In this document: positions 25,896 to 38,039 of the stretch, in pieces
Position numbering within the stretch: the stretch's first letter is position 1
How the letters are laid out: each line of letters opens with the position of its first letter
Assembly: GCA_961205875.1 (NCBI GenBank)
Contig: OY540811.1
Coordinates: forward strand, 15,679,248 to 15,743,247
Source: Sialis fuliginosa
Taxonomy: Eukaryota > Arthropoda > Insecta > Megaloptera > Sialidae
Direction: 5' to 3'
DNA: 64,000 nucleotides
The notes under the pieces: model-generated
Database searches by the model: none
Seen by the model: the letters and a program-made list of their open reading frames with translations, nothing else
What the model was told of the DNA's origin: nothing
Position numbers and translations under genes: made by a program

Positions 25896-28800
25896 TGTTA
25901 GAAGGGATTTGGCGACAATAAAATCAACAGCGTCAATGCCAAGAAGCACAGGCGTTCACTTAATTTTATCCAAACGGGATAAATACTTTTATCCGGAAGT
26001 TCAATGCTGATTTAAAAAAGATTCCATGAGTAATTTTATAAGTAAATATTTACTTTTATACCCAGTTTCAATAAACAAACACTTACCCATTTGTAGCTTT
26101 ATTTATTAATTTAATTAATTTCAACCTGATTATTGGAAATGATAATTTTCTGCTACTATTTAATTTCACTGAAGCCAACTGATTATATTTCTGGTATTTT
26201 TTATTTATACTATACACCTGTCTATTTGTACTCGTATGTATAATGTATTATATATACAATAGTATACATATGTATTTTTTAATAACGTCAATACTATTAT
26301 ATTATAATAATTATACTTATCTATCATTTTTAGTGTTCTGTATTGAGATCGGATAAAGAAACACTCATGTAATTAACACAGTGTCTGTGTGTCCGTTAAT
26401 TTTTCTGTATATCTGTCTGTCACAGCCTAATATAGCTAAGTAAGTTAATTATATAGTAAGTATAGAAAATGGTGGACCAATAATAGACCTGAATTATAAA
26501 AATAAAATTTTATGTTTAAAATGATAAGTCAGAAAAATTTGATAAAATTGAGAATATATACTCATCCAAACAATTAAAGGAACAAGAAATTAAACATTTT
26601 TTGGGTTGTTTTTTGAAGTGCTGTATCTTGGTGAAAAATGGTCGTATCGAAATAAATAAAAAAGCATTTTAAAGCTTCAAGTTTCTAATTTTGAGATTTT
26701 TTAGCATAATTTTTTTTGAGTTACGGTTATCGCGCAATCATAAGAAATAGTGGGACACCAAAATTTTCCGCGGGCTCGGGAATGATATCAAGATCGCAAG
26801 AAAATTATCAGTACTCGCTGCATTCATTTTTTACATTTTTTAGATGAATTAGGTGTAAAAAAACATTTATTATGTACAAGACTGCAATATAGTTTTCCAA
26901 AATATGTGAAATGATATAACATAAGTTTCGAATTTAAATTTAAATGTTGGCATACAATGAATAGTTTTTGTGTGTAAAATTAAAAAGTTAAATAATCTAG
27001 GTATTTAGTCTTTATCTGCGAGCTACTCTTTTTTTGCAAAACTCTTCAAATATAAATTTTAAAATAATTAGATTGTATAAAGTTGTTTGATCATTCTTCC
27101 TCTGTTCCCCGTAAAGCGGCCACCCATGCCGCAAGGGGAAGTGAGGGGGATCAAGAGGGCTAGATCCGGCGAGCGTGGGTCGAGCGACTCGCGGAAACAA
27201 CGCGCGCGAACTGTGGAGCCAAGTTCTCTACCTGTAGAAAGTTTCTTGAACCTGTGAACTCATAATGCGTGACCCACGTGAGCAACGAGTCGCGGCGAGG
27301 CCGCCAGAGGTCCTAGAACAAGTAGTGATGCAGGAATTGCTGCTAAAACATTCTTACAATTAGATATCAGCGATTCTTTTAACCCTTGTACGTAAAAGGG
27401 TTAAATCAAATATAAAATTATATATATATATTTAGGAAAAGGGGTCAATCAATACAACATTAATAATTATTAATGTTATATTGATTGATAGTAAATAAAA
27501 CTTACGTTACTGCGTATCAATTACTTATAATTAATCGATATAGTAACTAGGTTTTACCGATCTCACTATGGTTTCCTCATTTTTAACCCCCTATTCCACG
27601 TGAAAAAGAAACCTAAAAATAAAAACCTTGCTCGTATGTCATCCTTGTTCCTAAAACATCAAAAAACGCCATTTACATTTATATCCATGTGTAGTAGGTT
27701 CCCATCTTCCAATGACGGTACTTTTATTTATTTTTAGAGATAGTAACATCGTGCTTGTGCCCAAATGGCAATTAGAGGATATTTCCTCGTTAATTATATT
27801 GTCGTGATTTATTTTTATATGACCTGTACGCAGAGTTTAAAGTCTAAATTTAAAAACACCGAACTTCCTTTTTTAGATTTTTGTAGATAATCATATTTGC
27901 ATGAGCTTTTGAACTTCAATGTTATTATTTTCTAGATAAATAATCAAAATTATATATTTTTTACAATTTTACTTTTTTAGGTCACCGTTAAAAATACATA
28001 ATATAGCATTTCTGATGAAGATCTGATTTTTGATATTTTGGGAAACAAATTTTAATTGGTTGATAAACCGATTCAAAAGTTAAATTTTAAATTGTTTTTA
28101 ATGGTGGCTTTTCTACAACCTTTAATTTAAAAAAAATGTTTTCCCTTATTGATGCTTCACAAGATATAGACGCATTTACCGCAGGTGTACAGCAAATTTT
28201 TGATGTTTATGTACTATTAATCGACTACACCTGTGCCATAAAGGGCTCCAGTTGATTCTTTTTTTTAAATTATAATAAGTACCGTTATCCATTATTTTCC
28301 GTTTAAAATCCCTATAACTTTGTCAAATTTGGAATTTAAGTAAAAAGTTAAGTGACACATTTTAGAAACTCTATTCTTCAAGAAAGCCCCCCCCCCCAAA
28401 AAAAATATTTTGTCTTCAATTTTTTTACTAGAGTACTCCCTTAAACATGAATTGTATCTATAGATATTACATACTTTTTCACGTTTCGGAACATTGCGGA
28501 CAATCCAAAAGATCAAAGAAATTCTTTAAGCTTACGTATAAAATGAAAAATGATGGTTGATATAAATATTTCCATTCACAATTTTTCTCCTGTCATGCAT
28601 TAACTTATAGCTCATTGTCAGTGACTTACATTAGCTAAATTAGGCACATTTTTTAAAGAATAGTTTTTTAACCTTTGGCAAATGATCGTATTATTTTAAG
28701 TGTGAACGCATCAGACCATTTAAAAATAAATATATATACATATGTATGTAGTAAAACAAAAGCCATTATAATTGTGACTAACTCAACTGTTAATGCCGAT

Positions 28801-30306
28801 CGATAACCTAACTTCAGAGGAGACACTTAAATGTCGAATGTTTTATCTATATATTATCAGATAAGAATTACAGATTTTTTTTTAGATTTTACAAGCTATA
28901 AAATAAGTTTTTAATTAAAGTTAGGTCACAAATAACTGCAGATAATTAATAGCTAACTTTGTTCAAATCAGATCTATACATTTTTTAGATTTTACAAGTT
29001 ATAAAATAAGTTTTTAATTAATAGTTAACTTTGTTCTTAAAACAATATTTTCTAGATATAAAAATAATAAAAAGCACTTAAGAAATAAATTTCGCTTTTA
29101 ATTTGGAAAATGATCGACTTAATGAGAGATGTCATTAATGTTGTATAAATGGGTAAACAGCATTTGTTAAAGCTCAATAATCTACCAATTAGCTGATCAC
29201 AATATGGGGTTTTTGATCTCCCCCAAAGTTATTATAACCAATTTTCTACCCTTTGTGTATTTAACTTGATGATGTGGGGAAATATATCCCTAGAAGGAAT
29301 GTAGTTTCAAATTTACAATTTAATTTATTTAATGTTATCGTTTAAAATAATTAACTACACAAATTATATTATTTTTTTATATTTTACTTATATGTATATA
29401 TTTTTTCATAAAACATAATAAATACCTATATACATAATTTGTACTTTCAAAAATATTGAAATAAGCTTATGAACATCGGACTTTAAAATAATGTATATAG
29501 TTTAAAATATTTAATGACATTTGTTAAATATTAAGACAAATATTGCTGTTTATAATTTTAAAATTAAATATTAATTCATATTTAAGAAATAATATCTAAA
29601 AATATAGCTTCAAAACATCTCTTGCCAAAAATAATATTGGTAGTAACTTTTTCTAAAGAAATCCATCACATTATTCTTTTAAACTTTATGAAAAAAATAA
29701 ATAAGTAGAGCTAATTTTTCAATAGATTCGAATTATTTAATTTATTTAATTATTGTTAAATCGTCATCAACAATAAAATACAGGATATTCACAAGATCAT
29801 TCTCAGCATGGGGATCTCCGTTATTATAAGATATGCAGATTCAATTAAATTGATTTAAAGTTTGTACGAGAGGCTATAGTATTAGTAGTTTTGATGCTTC
29901 TCCCCAAAAACAAAAAAAATGCGATATTCTTTGTTTTGTTATAATTTTTTGTTCAAAGGTTATTATTTAAGAAAAATTTTCAACTATATTTACCTTTTTT
30001 TGTTTTTGCTCTATATACTTTCTATATTTTTCTGTTACAAATTATAGTGACCTTTTTTTTGCTCTGTACTTACAATTGTTTGTATTTTTCTTTCTATTTA
30101 CAATTTTCCAACTACGCAAATTAGCGTTTACAACTATACTTTTTAATTTTTGGAACTGTAGAAACAAGCTACAACTACGCAACCTATAAAAATTTAAAAA
30201 TTATATTTACAAATCTTAGTTAACACATTATTATTATTCTGTGGTTAATACACAATATTATTACTGCTGGAAAAACGGAGAAACTGTGGTTTCTTAGTCT
30301 GGCACC
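25896..30306. other. AT-rich region with a GC island
   Basis: No supported gene. About 27,095-27,330 is a sharply GC-rich island (GGCCACCC, GCGCGCG, CGCGGCGAGGCCGCC) in otherwise AT-rich DNA. It could be a transposon end, a promoter or a decayed exon. Positions 27,445-27,488 form a 44-base palindrome with one mismatched pair. Positions 26,375-26,530 match 4,570-4,720 inverted. A C-run of about 11 bases lies near 28,387. Confidence 0.45.
27445..27488. repeat. Near-perfect 44-nt palindrome
   Basis: The central 22 bases (AACATTAATAA and its complement) are a perfect palindrome. The flanking TCAATCAATA and TATTGATTGA extend it, with a single C/A mismatch on each side of the core (27455 and 27478). 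Confidence 0.8.
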
Positions 30307-30358
30307 GTCAGGCTCCTGATGAGGACTTCTTGTGAAGTCGAAACACGTGTCAAGTGAC
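30307..30358 (+). ncRNA. Hammerhead ribozyme motif in a dispersed repeat
   Basis: The elements of a type I hammerhead are in order. Core box CTGATGA is at 30316-30322. Stem II is ACTTC/GAAGT with loop TTGT. GAAA is at 30340-30343. A minimal stem III (CA...TG around CG, or C...G around ACGT) leads to cleavage triplet GTC (30349-30351). Stem I pairs GTCA (30307-30310) with TGAC (30355-30358) across a two-base bulge, plus T-A and C-G next to the core. The first stem I pair is a C/A mismatch, so this copy may be weak. The flanking sequence (TGTTTATTGTGGTTAAGG) matches the copy at 55,418. Such motifs are known in Penelope-like elements and retrozymes; the host element here is not identified. Confidence 0.65.
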
Positions 30359-33300
30359 ATTGTTTATTGTGGTTAAGGTGAATATTTCTAGTTTAAGTCA
30401 CAATATTATTATTAATGTTTTCAATAAGTTACCATAAAAATACCTAAATAAGGTTCTGTTTTTGGGGAAATATCTGTATCTAAAACGTAATTCTTTTATA
30501 AAATGTGACCATACTGTAGGTACATACTAACAATAGTTTATGTATGATCATGAAGTCGTTCTTCTCAATTCATTAATGAATATTTTATTTAAAAGAAATT
30601 AAAACTCACTATGAGAATTTATTCTATCTTAACAAATCGAAGTGGCTATGCTAGCTGACGTTTTCATTTCCTTCATTCTGTCTCCTTTTACCCCACTTCC
30701 TTCGTGCCTGTCTGTCCTCACGTCACTGCTAATGGTATTTTCCGTTGGATGCATTTACTGTACTTCTCTCTCACTTGAAATCTAAGCAATAAACAGAGAC
30801 AGCGATATTTTATATGTTTTGTAGTGTATAAAATATATTTTGAGAATACCATGTTATATCATGTTACGAACATGTTCTTACATTTCTGATGACTTCTATT
30901 CTACGTATGGGTTTCTGGAAAAGTGTTGTTTTCTTTTCTAGGCATGCAGTTTACAGTTGAAAGATATATATTACTTATATAAATTCAGTGACAAATTCAG
31001 ATATAAGTACAAAATAAAAAAAATTACAAGTGAAGTCTAATTTTTCGCAAATTCTAAAAAATAAATAAATAATGAGTTTTTTTTGTTTATTAATTGATTT
31101 TTTCTATACATATATTAGTTTGATTAAGTAAACATTAAAAATAATAATTATATTTTCTAATTTGATTTAAAAGAGAGCGCTCTAATTGTATAATGACTGG
31201 TATTATAAAAGAGTTAACAAATTTTGCTTCAAATGGGGTATTAATTATGTAATAGTATCTATGGATTAGTTATGGAATTGAGAGCAGTGATACTTCAACT
31301 TATTGTAACATAGTTGGCGACTCTGACCGTACAAAATAATTTTCATAATATCACCATTGTTTTAATACTGTTGGTGTTTATATACCACGCGTGCACGAAA
31401 ACTATCAAACATTTCATCATATATTAAACATACTAGTATGTTTAATATATGATTTCATGCAACTTAAAAGGATAACTGTCAGATAGGTTTGAAACCTCAT
31501 TTGGAAGTGCTTGCTAGCTAGCAAATTTTGGTAGCTCATTTTACTCATTTATAATACCGGACATAAGTATCGTGCTCTTCATGCTTGTGTGAAATAAGCC
31601 GTCACTGGTTTCTAATAAAAATAGAGGAAACAGAATAAATGAACACCTTATTAAAATTATTGGTACCTAATTGTCTAGTAAGGAAGGTTGGTACCCAGGG
31701 CGGAATTTTTCACAAATATTAAAAAAAATGTTTTATTTATTAATTTTATGTAGGTGAATTTTCTCTTTTTTCGTTGTCAGTTCAATTTTGGCGCCTACTA
31801 AAAATTACTTTTGCGCCCTCCTGCAGTTTGTGAAGACTTTTTTAGTCCTCATGTCACTTTTTAATCTTCATCAAGTTCATCTACCTCATTTTGCCACCCT
31901 CTCCCAGTACCTTGGAACCTAGGACAGACCACTCCACACACCCCCTTTTAATTCGGTACTCTTCCAACATTCATTGAACATAAATTCCATGCTTACATTT
32001 TATATTCTCACTCCTTCTATGCATCCAATAATTCTGTTGTTACTTTGATTAACTTGTTTATCTAAAATATTCCTCACCTTTGCCAGCGAAGATTAAGGGT
32101 AACAGATATTGCCCTAATCATAGTTATAGTATACTACTTTATTTTAATTTACGTGTTTCATATATACAGGATGTCCAAGATAAACGTGAAAATCATTGTA
32201 ATAATTTATTGTTTTGATTGTTGTTATTGTGACTTTTGTTTAATAATTTTTGGTTTTCATGGCCTACTTAAAACTTTGTAATAAAATACTTCAGTAGTAT
32301 TTAATACTTCGACTTTTTTTCGAAAATAAATATGACAAGTGACATATCGTTCTAACTTGTAAAATAGAGTAAAAAACACGTTCAAATATGATATAGCCAA
32401 CTATATGGCCTATAAGAAAAACTTAGTTAGGACTTATAACTTGGAAACTAACCTTGAGTTGCATAAAACAAAATTAATCACGATTAGTTAATCAGTTGTT
32501 TTAAAACCATTATTACGTTAATTCTAAAAAACAATCACAGCTATGATAAATTTTATAAGGTAAACAATTATCATATTAAGTGAATTGTTCATTTACAAAT
32601 CGAAATTAAGTTTAGAATTAACATTAATCATGATTTGAAAACAACTGTGGTTAATTTTGCTTTATGCAACCCGAGGTAAATTGTGATATAAACATGTATA
32701 CTCGGTGACCGGTGTCGGCATAGTAGACAAGTATCAATTTATTTTAACATACTTTTTTTTAATAAGGAAATCAGGGTTACATAAATTCAATGTGAAATTC
32801 AAACGTAGATTTAGGCAGTATTTGAGGTAAGTACTACCTACTATTTTAAATATATGTATTAAAATAAAACAGGGCGTTTCTTCTATATGAAGAACGTGTA
32901 GATATTACCTTATTTTATCTTTTAACTGTTAAATAGTCATAGGTTTACATTTGCATATTAAATATTTAAACAATGATACAAAAAAGAAAGGATGGGCTGT
33001 ATTACTACATAAATTATACCTAAGTACGGACCATAGTAAATTAAATAATATCATATTTATTATTTTTTTAATTTCTAGGTACAACGCATGATTTAAATTT
33101 AGCTTGCAAAAGCGAAAACGAAAATATTGAATTAAAAAATAATTTTTAAATTATTTGTATCGTATTAATCAATAATAGTAAGAATATAAACGTTTACAGG
33201 AAATATATCGCAGGAAATATAAATAAAATTATCTTATTTACATTTATTTTATCGTTTGAAATATTTGTATCACAACAAATTTCAATTAAAAACGAATTAT

Positions 33301-33643
33301 TTATAAGGTGATTAAATAATTGTCTGTGGCAAAGTATCTATCATAAATATATACATACATGAAACATAATATATGTATATGAATTGCAAGTGGAGATATT
33401 GGTTTAATTTAATCATTATAATTTAACAAGACAATAAAAAAAATAGTAAGTGTAAAGTAGACAATTATCTATTAATAATATTAATAATAGGTATATATAC
33501 TATATGTATATAGCATCTTGAGGACTCTAACTTATTATAAGAATGTGGAATGAAAAGATTAATAAAAAATTGTATATATCATACTAAAAATGTATTTTGT
33601 AGTTTTCATTTGATTATATAAAAATCATATTAATGTTCTCTTT
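30359..33643. other. AT-rich intergenic DNA
   Basis: No supported gene. A perfect 38-bp palindrome lies at 31,416-31,453. About 31,690-31,900 contains AGGGCGGA and GGCGCC strings typical of decayed DNA transposon ends, without a definable pair. Confidence 0.45.
31416..31453. repeat. Perfect 38-bp palindrome
   Basis: The 19-base arm starting ATCATATATTAAACATACT at 31416 is followed immediately by its exact reverse complement, with the centre between 31434 and 31435. There is no spacer. Confidence 0.9.
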
Positions 33644-33686
33644 CAGTAGCGTAACAAGAATATAACGAAAGTGTATTAGTTATGAG

Positions 33687-33973
33687 TAGAGATTGGAAAA
33701 ATAGTTTTCAACTATTGCGAAAAATGTATTTATTGTAATTTTTATTACATACCTCCACCGTTTTCAAAAAACTGGTTTGATTGAACACAATTTGAAATCA
33801 ACTATTTGCAACTACCTTTCCAACTATTTTAAAACTATTTGCAACACTTTTTACTGCTTCGTTTGCACTAATTATTATTAAATCGTAAAAAAACTATTTA
33901 CCAACTATTTTCCGAAAAAAAATTCAACTAGTAACTATTTCATTGAAAATAAGAATTATTTTTCCAATCTCTA
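33687..33973. mobile_element. hAT-type MITE with 8-bp target duplication
   Basis: The 287-bp element has terminal inverted repeats. The left end is TAGAGATTGGAAAAATAGTT. The right end, reverse complemented, is TAGAGATTGGAAAAATAATT. It is flanked by the exact 8-bp duplication GTTATGAG at 33679-33686 and 33974-33981. An 8-bp duplication and TAGAG-type ends fit the hAT superfamily. The interior is AT-rich (CAACTATTT-like strings) and non-coding. It appears to sit inside an older element that begins CAGTAGCGTAAC at 33644. Confidence 0.85.
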
Positions 33974-34192
33974 GTTATGAGTATATAGTATATTGTTATA
34001 AGTTCATGAATTTGCGGGGTTCTCACATATCAATTATAACTATATTTCATATACCTACATTAAAATATAAAATAACGGACAAAATACCACAAAACACTTT
34101 TAAAATTACATTTTGAATACCTTTTTTCTTCTTCTCGCGGAAAGACTCTCAGAACCCAGCTTTATTCATACATAGTTTCCATCACATTTCTA

Positions 34193-35300
34193 CACTGTTA
34201 AAAATTTTTGTAAATTTACTACATTTTTACTAAGCAGTTGCTTTGTAAAATTACAAACTCTCGTATTGTATTGGAATTTTCAAACGCATTCGTAGTAATA
34301 TTGCAATTTGTAATAACAAGAGTACTAAGCAGGTTGCAATTTTACAAATTTTTTGTATTCGTCAGAAACTTGTTGTAATTTTACCATTCAAAGTTGTAGA
34401 ATTAAATCTAAAGTTTTGTAAAATTTCCATACATATTCGGAATTTAATTTTACCACAATTATCTGTAAAATTACTAACCAAAATTTGCAATTACAATCTC
34501 AAGAAGTGATTGGAAATTTACAAATCATTATTTATTTTTTCAAATTCTGTTTGCATTTTTACAAAAATTCATTCAAGTCATGAGCGCTATGTATTTTTAC
34601 AATTCTTATTTGTAATTTCAAGTCTAAAACTTTGTAAAATTTCTACACATATTCGGAATTTAATTTTACCACATTTATCTGTAAAATTACTAACCAAAAT
34701 TTGCAATTACAATCTCAAGAAGTGATTGGAAATTTACAAATCATTATTTATTTTTTCAAATTCTGTTTGCATTTTTACAAAAATTCATTCAAGTCATGAG
34801 CGCTATGTATTTTTACAATTCTTATTTGTAATTTCAAGTCTAAAACTTTGTAAAATTTCTACACATATTCGGATTTTGATTTTACCAAGATTAATAGTAA
34901 AATTACTAACCGAAACTTGCAGTTACAATTACAGGAAATTTACAAATCATTACTTTTTTTTTGAAAATTCTGTTTGTATTTTTACAAAATTTCTTTCAAG
35001 TCATGAGCGCTATGTATTTTTACAATTCTTGTTTGTAATTTCAAGTCTAAAATTTTGTAAAATTTCTATACCTATTTGTAGTCTAATCTTACTACAGTTA
35101 TCAAAAAAATGACTAACTGAAATACGTAATCCAAATTGCAAAAAGTGATTGAAAAATTGTAAAACTTTAATTACTTTAGATTTGTTTATATTTTTACTAG
35201 TGTCTCTTACAATCATATAGTTTTATGTAATCTTCTAATTCTGCTGTGTAGTTTCAAGTATAAAACTTGGTATATTTATTTTGCATTTTTATAAAATTGT
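34193..35300 (+). repeat. Left subterminal repeat array
   Basis: The array is built of variants of GTAAAATTACTAA and TTACAAAT spaced roughly every 20-35 bases. It contains a near-exact tandem duplication of 216 bp (34,510-34,725 and 34,726-34,941) and a third, diverged unit continuing to about 35,110. Because 216 is divisible by 3, open frames run through the copies and give spurious repeated peptides. Confidence 0.85.
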
Positions 35301-35981
35301 GACTTATGCAGATTTAAAATTTAATTTGAATGCAGTTCTAAGTAAAATTAGTAGCAAACATTTATACTTGAATTGCAAGTATGAAGTATAGATTATAAAA
35401 AATTTTTTTTTTTTATTAAAATGTTTTAATATACATGTTGTTTCTGAATATGAAATATGTTAGTTTTATAAAAAAAACCTCATAGAATCGATCAAGTGTA
35501 TAAAAAAAATTGTGAAAGAACCGAATTATTCACTGTGGTAAAAAATAGTGATAAAATTTAATTGTAAGTGTAATAGGGTATGTTCAAATCTGCATATCAA
35601 CATTTTTTATATTTGAAAGTAAGTAAATCTTTGCTAATTATTATTTATGAATTATATATAAACTGGTCAAAATGCCTAAAACAACCTTTATAAATGCTCC
35701 ATATGCCGGTGTAAAACAACCTTTAATTTTATTCGAATTTGCAAGTCCCGACCAGCATAGAAAAAATCATTGTTGCGTTTCTTTTGACATGCCGACACAA
35801 GTATAGAACAGTGATTCTCAAAGTGTGGGTCGCGACTCCTAGGAAGGTCGCAGAAAAATTGATGACATAAACCGAGTTTAGGTAGCAAACAATTCTTTTT
35901 TACTTGGTGTGAAAACAGTGTCCACTATTCGCTGAATTAACAATGACAGTTCTCTTGCCATTTGCAACCAACTTATTTATA

Positions 35982-37289
35982 GGCGAGCGGATTATCGAGT
36001 CTAGCTCGCTTAGAAATGACAATAACCGACTAATCGACGTTCTAGTGGCTAAAAATGATTTTATTAAATTCTTTATATTTTTCTGAGAAAAAACATCTAT
36101 ATATATTAAAAAATCTGAAAAAATTATGTAAGCTTCATTGGATTAAAATGAACATTTTTTGTCTCATAAACTTTTTTTTAAAATCAATTGTTTTGAAGAT
36201 AAAAAATATTTATACTTTAAAAATAGCGAAAAATTCGTATATTTGTGATTTTTTTTCTCGGAAACTAATTGTTCAATCAAAATAAATCAAAAACAAAAAG
36301 AATCAGCCAACTTTGAACTATAACTATATTTTTTTTCATTTTGATCATTACTGTAATTAAATGTAAAAACTTCATTAGAGCCGAACTCACTCTTTGCGCC
36401 GTAAATCGATACCATGGCTGGCTACAACATTCATTTAATAATAATTGAAATATTTAAATACTGGGATGAATGCATCAATAAAAACACTTTAGAATATTTT
36501 TATTGCACATTTATTTGTCACGATTATTTTCTTTATTATAATATTATACTTATCAGAACATCTACAAAAAATATTTCTGTTCTTGTTGCGGAAAATTTCC
36601 TTGTACAGCTAAAACATGCTCTTGTTTGGATTTAGATTTAAAATGTTGTTCAGTTTGTAGATGTTTTGATAAGTGTAACAATAAAGAAAATAATTGTAAC
36701 AAATAAATGTGCAATAAAAATATTCTAAAGTGTTTTTATTGAAACTTTCATCCCAGTATTTAAATATTTCAACTATTAAACGAAAATTGTAGCCAGCCAT
36801 GGTATCGATTTACGGCGCAAGGAGTGAGTTCGGCTCTAATGAAGTTTTTACATTTAATTACAGTAATAATCAAAATGAAAAAAAATCTAATTATAGTTTA
36901 AAGTTGGCTGATTCTTTTTGTTTATGTTTTATTCTGATTGAACAATTAGTTACCGAGAAAAAAATTCACAAATATACGAATTTTTCGCTATTTTTAAAGT
37001 ATAAATATTTTTTATCTTCAAAACTATAGCTTTAAAAAAAAAGTTTATGAGACAAAAAATGTTTATTTTAATCCAATGAAGCTTACATAATTTTTTCAGA
37101 TTTTTTAATGCAGATTTAGATTTATTAAACAAAAAAATGTGTGTACCTATTGAAGGACCGCATAAAAAAATATCATGTATATAGATGTTTTTTCTCAGAA
37201 AAATATAAAGAATTTAATAAAATCATTTTTAGCCACTAGAACGTCGATTGGTTGGTTAGTGTACTCGAAATAGCTGTAATCCGCTCGCC
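35982..37289. repeat. 1.3-kb inverted repeat (foldback element)
   Basis: The left arm (35982-36568) and right arm (36654-37289) are near-identical reverse complements with an 85-bp unpaired centre. The outer ends read GGCGAGCGGATTA on both sides. The right arm has about 70 extra bases near 37,115-37,185. Landmarks such as CCATGGCTGGCTACAA and its complement CCAGCCATGG appear in both arms. The two open frames beginning MAGYN on opposite strands are mirror products of the arms, not genes. The arrangement looks like two head-to-head copies of one terminal segment of a larger transposon. Confidence 0.85.
36575..36706 (+). pseudogene. Fragment encoding a CXC-type cysteine-rich domain
   Basis: A 43-codon frame with 11 cysteines spans the centre of the palindrome and runs into its right arm before a TAA. 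The spacing CxC-C-x4-C-x4-C-x-C-x6-C-x3-C-x-C-x3-C (CSCCGKFPCTAKTCSC, then CCSVCRCFDKCNN) closely follows the tesmin/LIN54/MSL2-type CXC zinc-cluster DNA-binding domain. The frame ends KENNCNK. There is no start codon, and upstream coding is lost at the left arm, so this is the C-terminus of a truncated, probably transposon-encoded protein. Domain identity rests on cysteine spacing only. Confidence 0.55.
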
Positions 37290-38039
37290 CTATTATACGA
37301 AATGGTATTTTCAGTACTGACCAACATCAAAACAAAGCCGCGCTCACTCATCACATTAAATTTAATTTAAAATATTTTTAGTAAACTCAATTAGTTAGTT
37401 AAGTTAATGTCGAAAAATATACAAATAATATTTTGTTCAAAGATGTACTCGAGATAAGTTATTAACATGTTATTAATTATTATTGATATTAAATTTCGCT
37501 ATTAATCACAATTATGAGTGATTCAATTCAAAAAGTTTGAGAAATACTGGTATAGAACATAGTTTCATGTGAACGCGCTGGCGGAAGGGGTAAATTTTGT
37601 TACATTTTATTTTCTCACGATGCTAAGCTACTGCGTATGAGCAATAATACGATTTTTGAACTGTCGTTATTAAAAATTTGTTGTGTAAAGATTGATGCTG
37701 CTACAAGTGATTTTTTATAATTCTGTTGTTTAATCCAATAATTGTTTTTAACGTTTATTGAATATATATCTGTTATAATTCAGGTAACTTTTTCACCTAC
37801 TTACATCTTTAAGCTGTAGCCATTTGTCTAAACAAATGATTTTTATTTTTGGAGTTAAAATTTTAAGGCAAAAGAAATATTTTCTTGTTTCAAATAATTT
37901 TTTTCCAAAACTAAGATTTTAATATTTGAAATGTGTAATCAAATTTTGATAAGTGTTTTAAAATTTCACGACAAATAAGTATAACTTCTAACGCGTGTAC
38001 ATAAGTACACATACCCACTTTTTGTTTTGTTTTTTATAG

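Larger units (their letters stand above)
35809..37549. mobile_element. hAT element nested in the CACTG element
   Basis: The left end CAGTGATTCTCAAAGTGTGG and the right end, reverse complemented (CAGTATTTCTCAAACTTTTT), are typical hAT termini. The exact 8-bp duplication GTATAGAA flanks it at 35801-35808 and 37550-37557. The hAT-specific sequence is only about 430 bp (left about 170, right about 260). The middle is occupied by a 1.3-kb palindrome. No hAT transposase is encoded. Confidence 0.85.

Noticed and set aside
34510-35112. Plus-strand open frames with repeated MEIYKSLFIFSNS blocks
   Set aside because: They are produced by the 216-bp tandem repeat of the left array, whose length is divisible by 3.
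36414-36800. Paired open frames beginning MAGYN on both strands
   Set aside because: They are mirror images in the two arms of the palindrome. Composition is AT-driven, with no recognisable domain.
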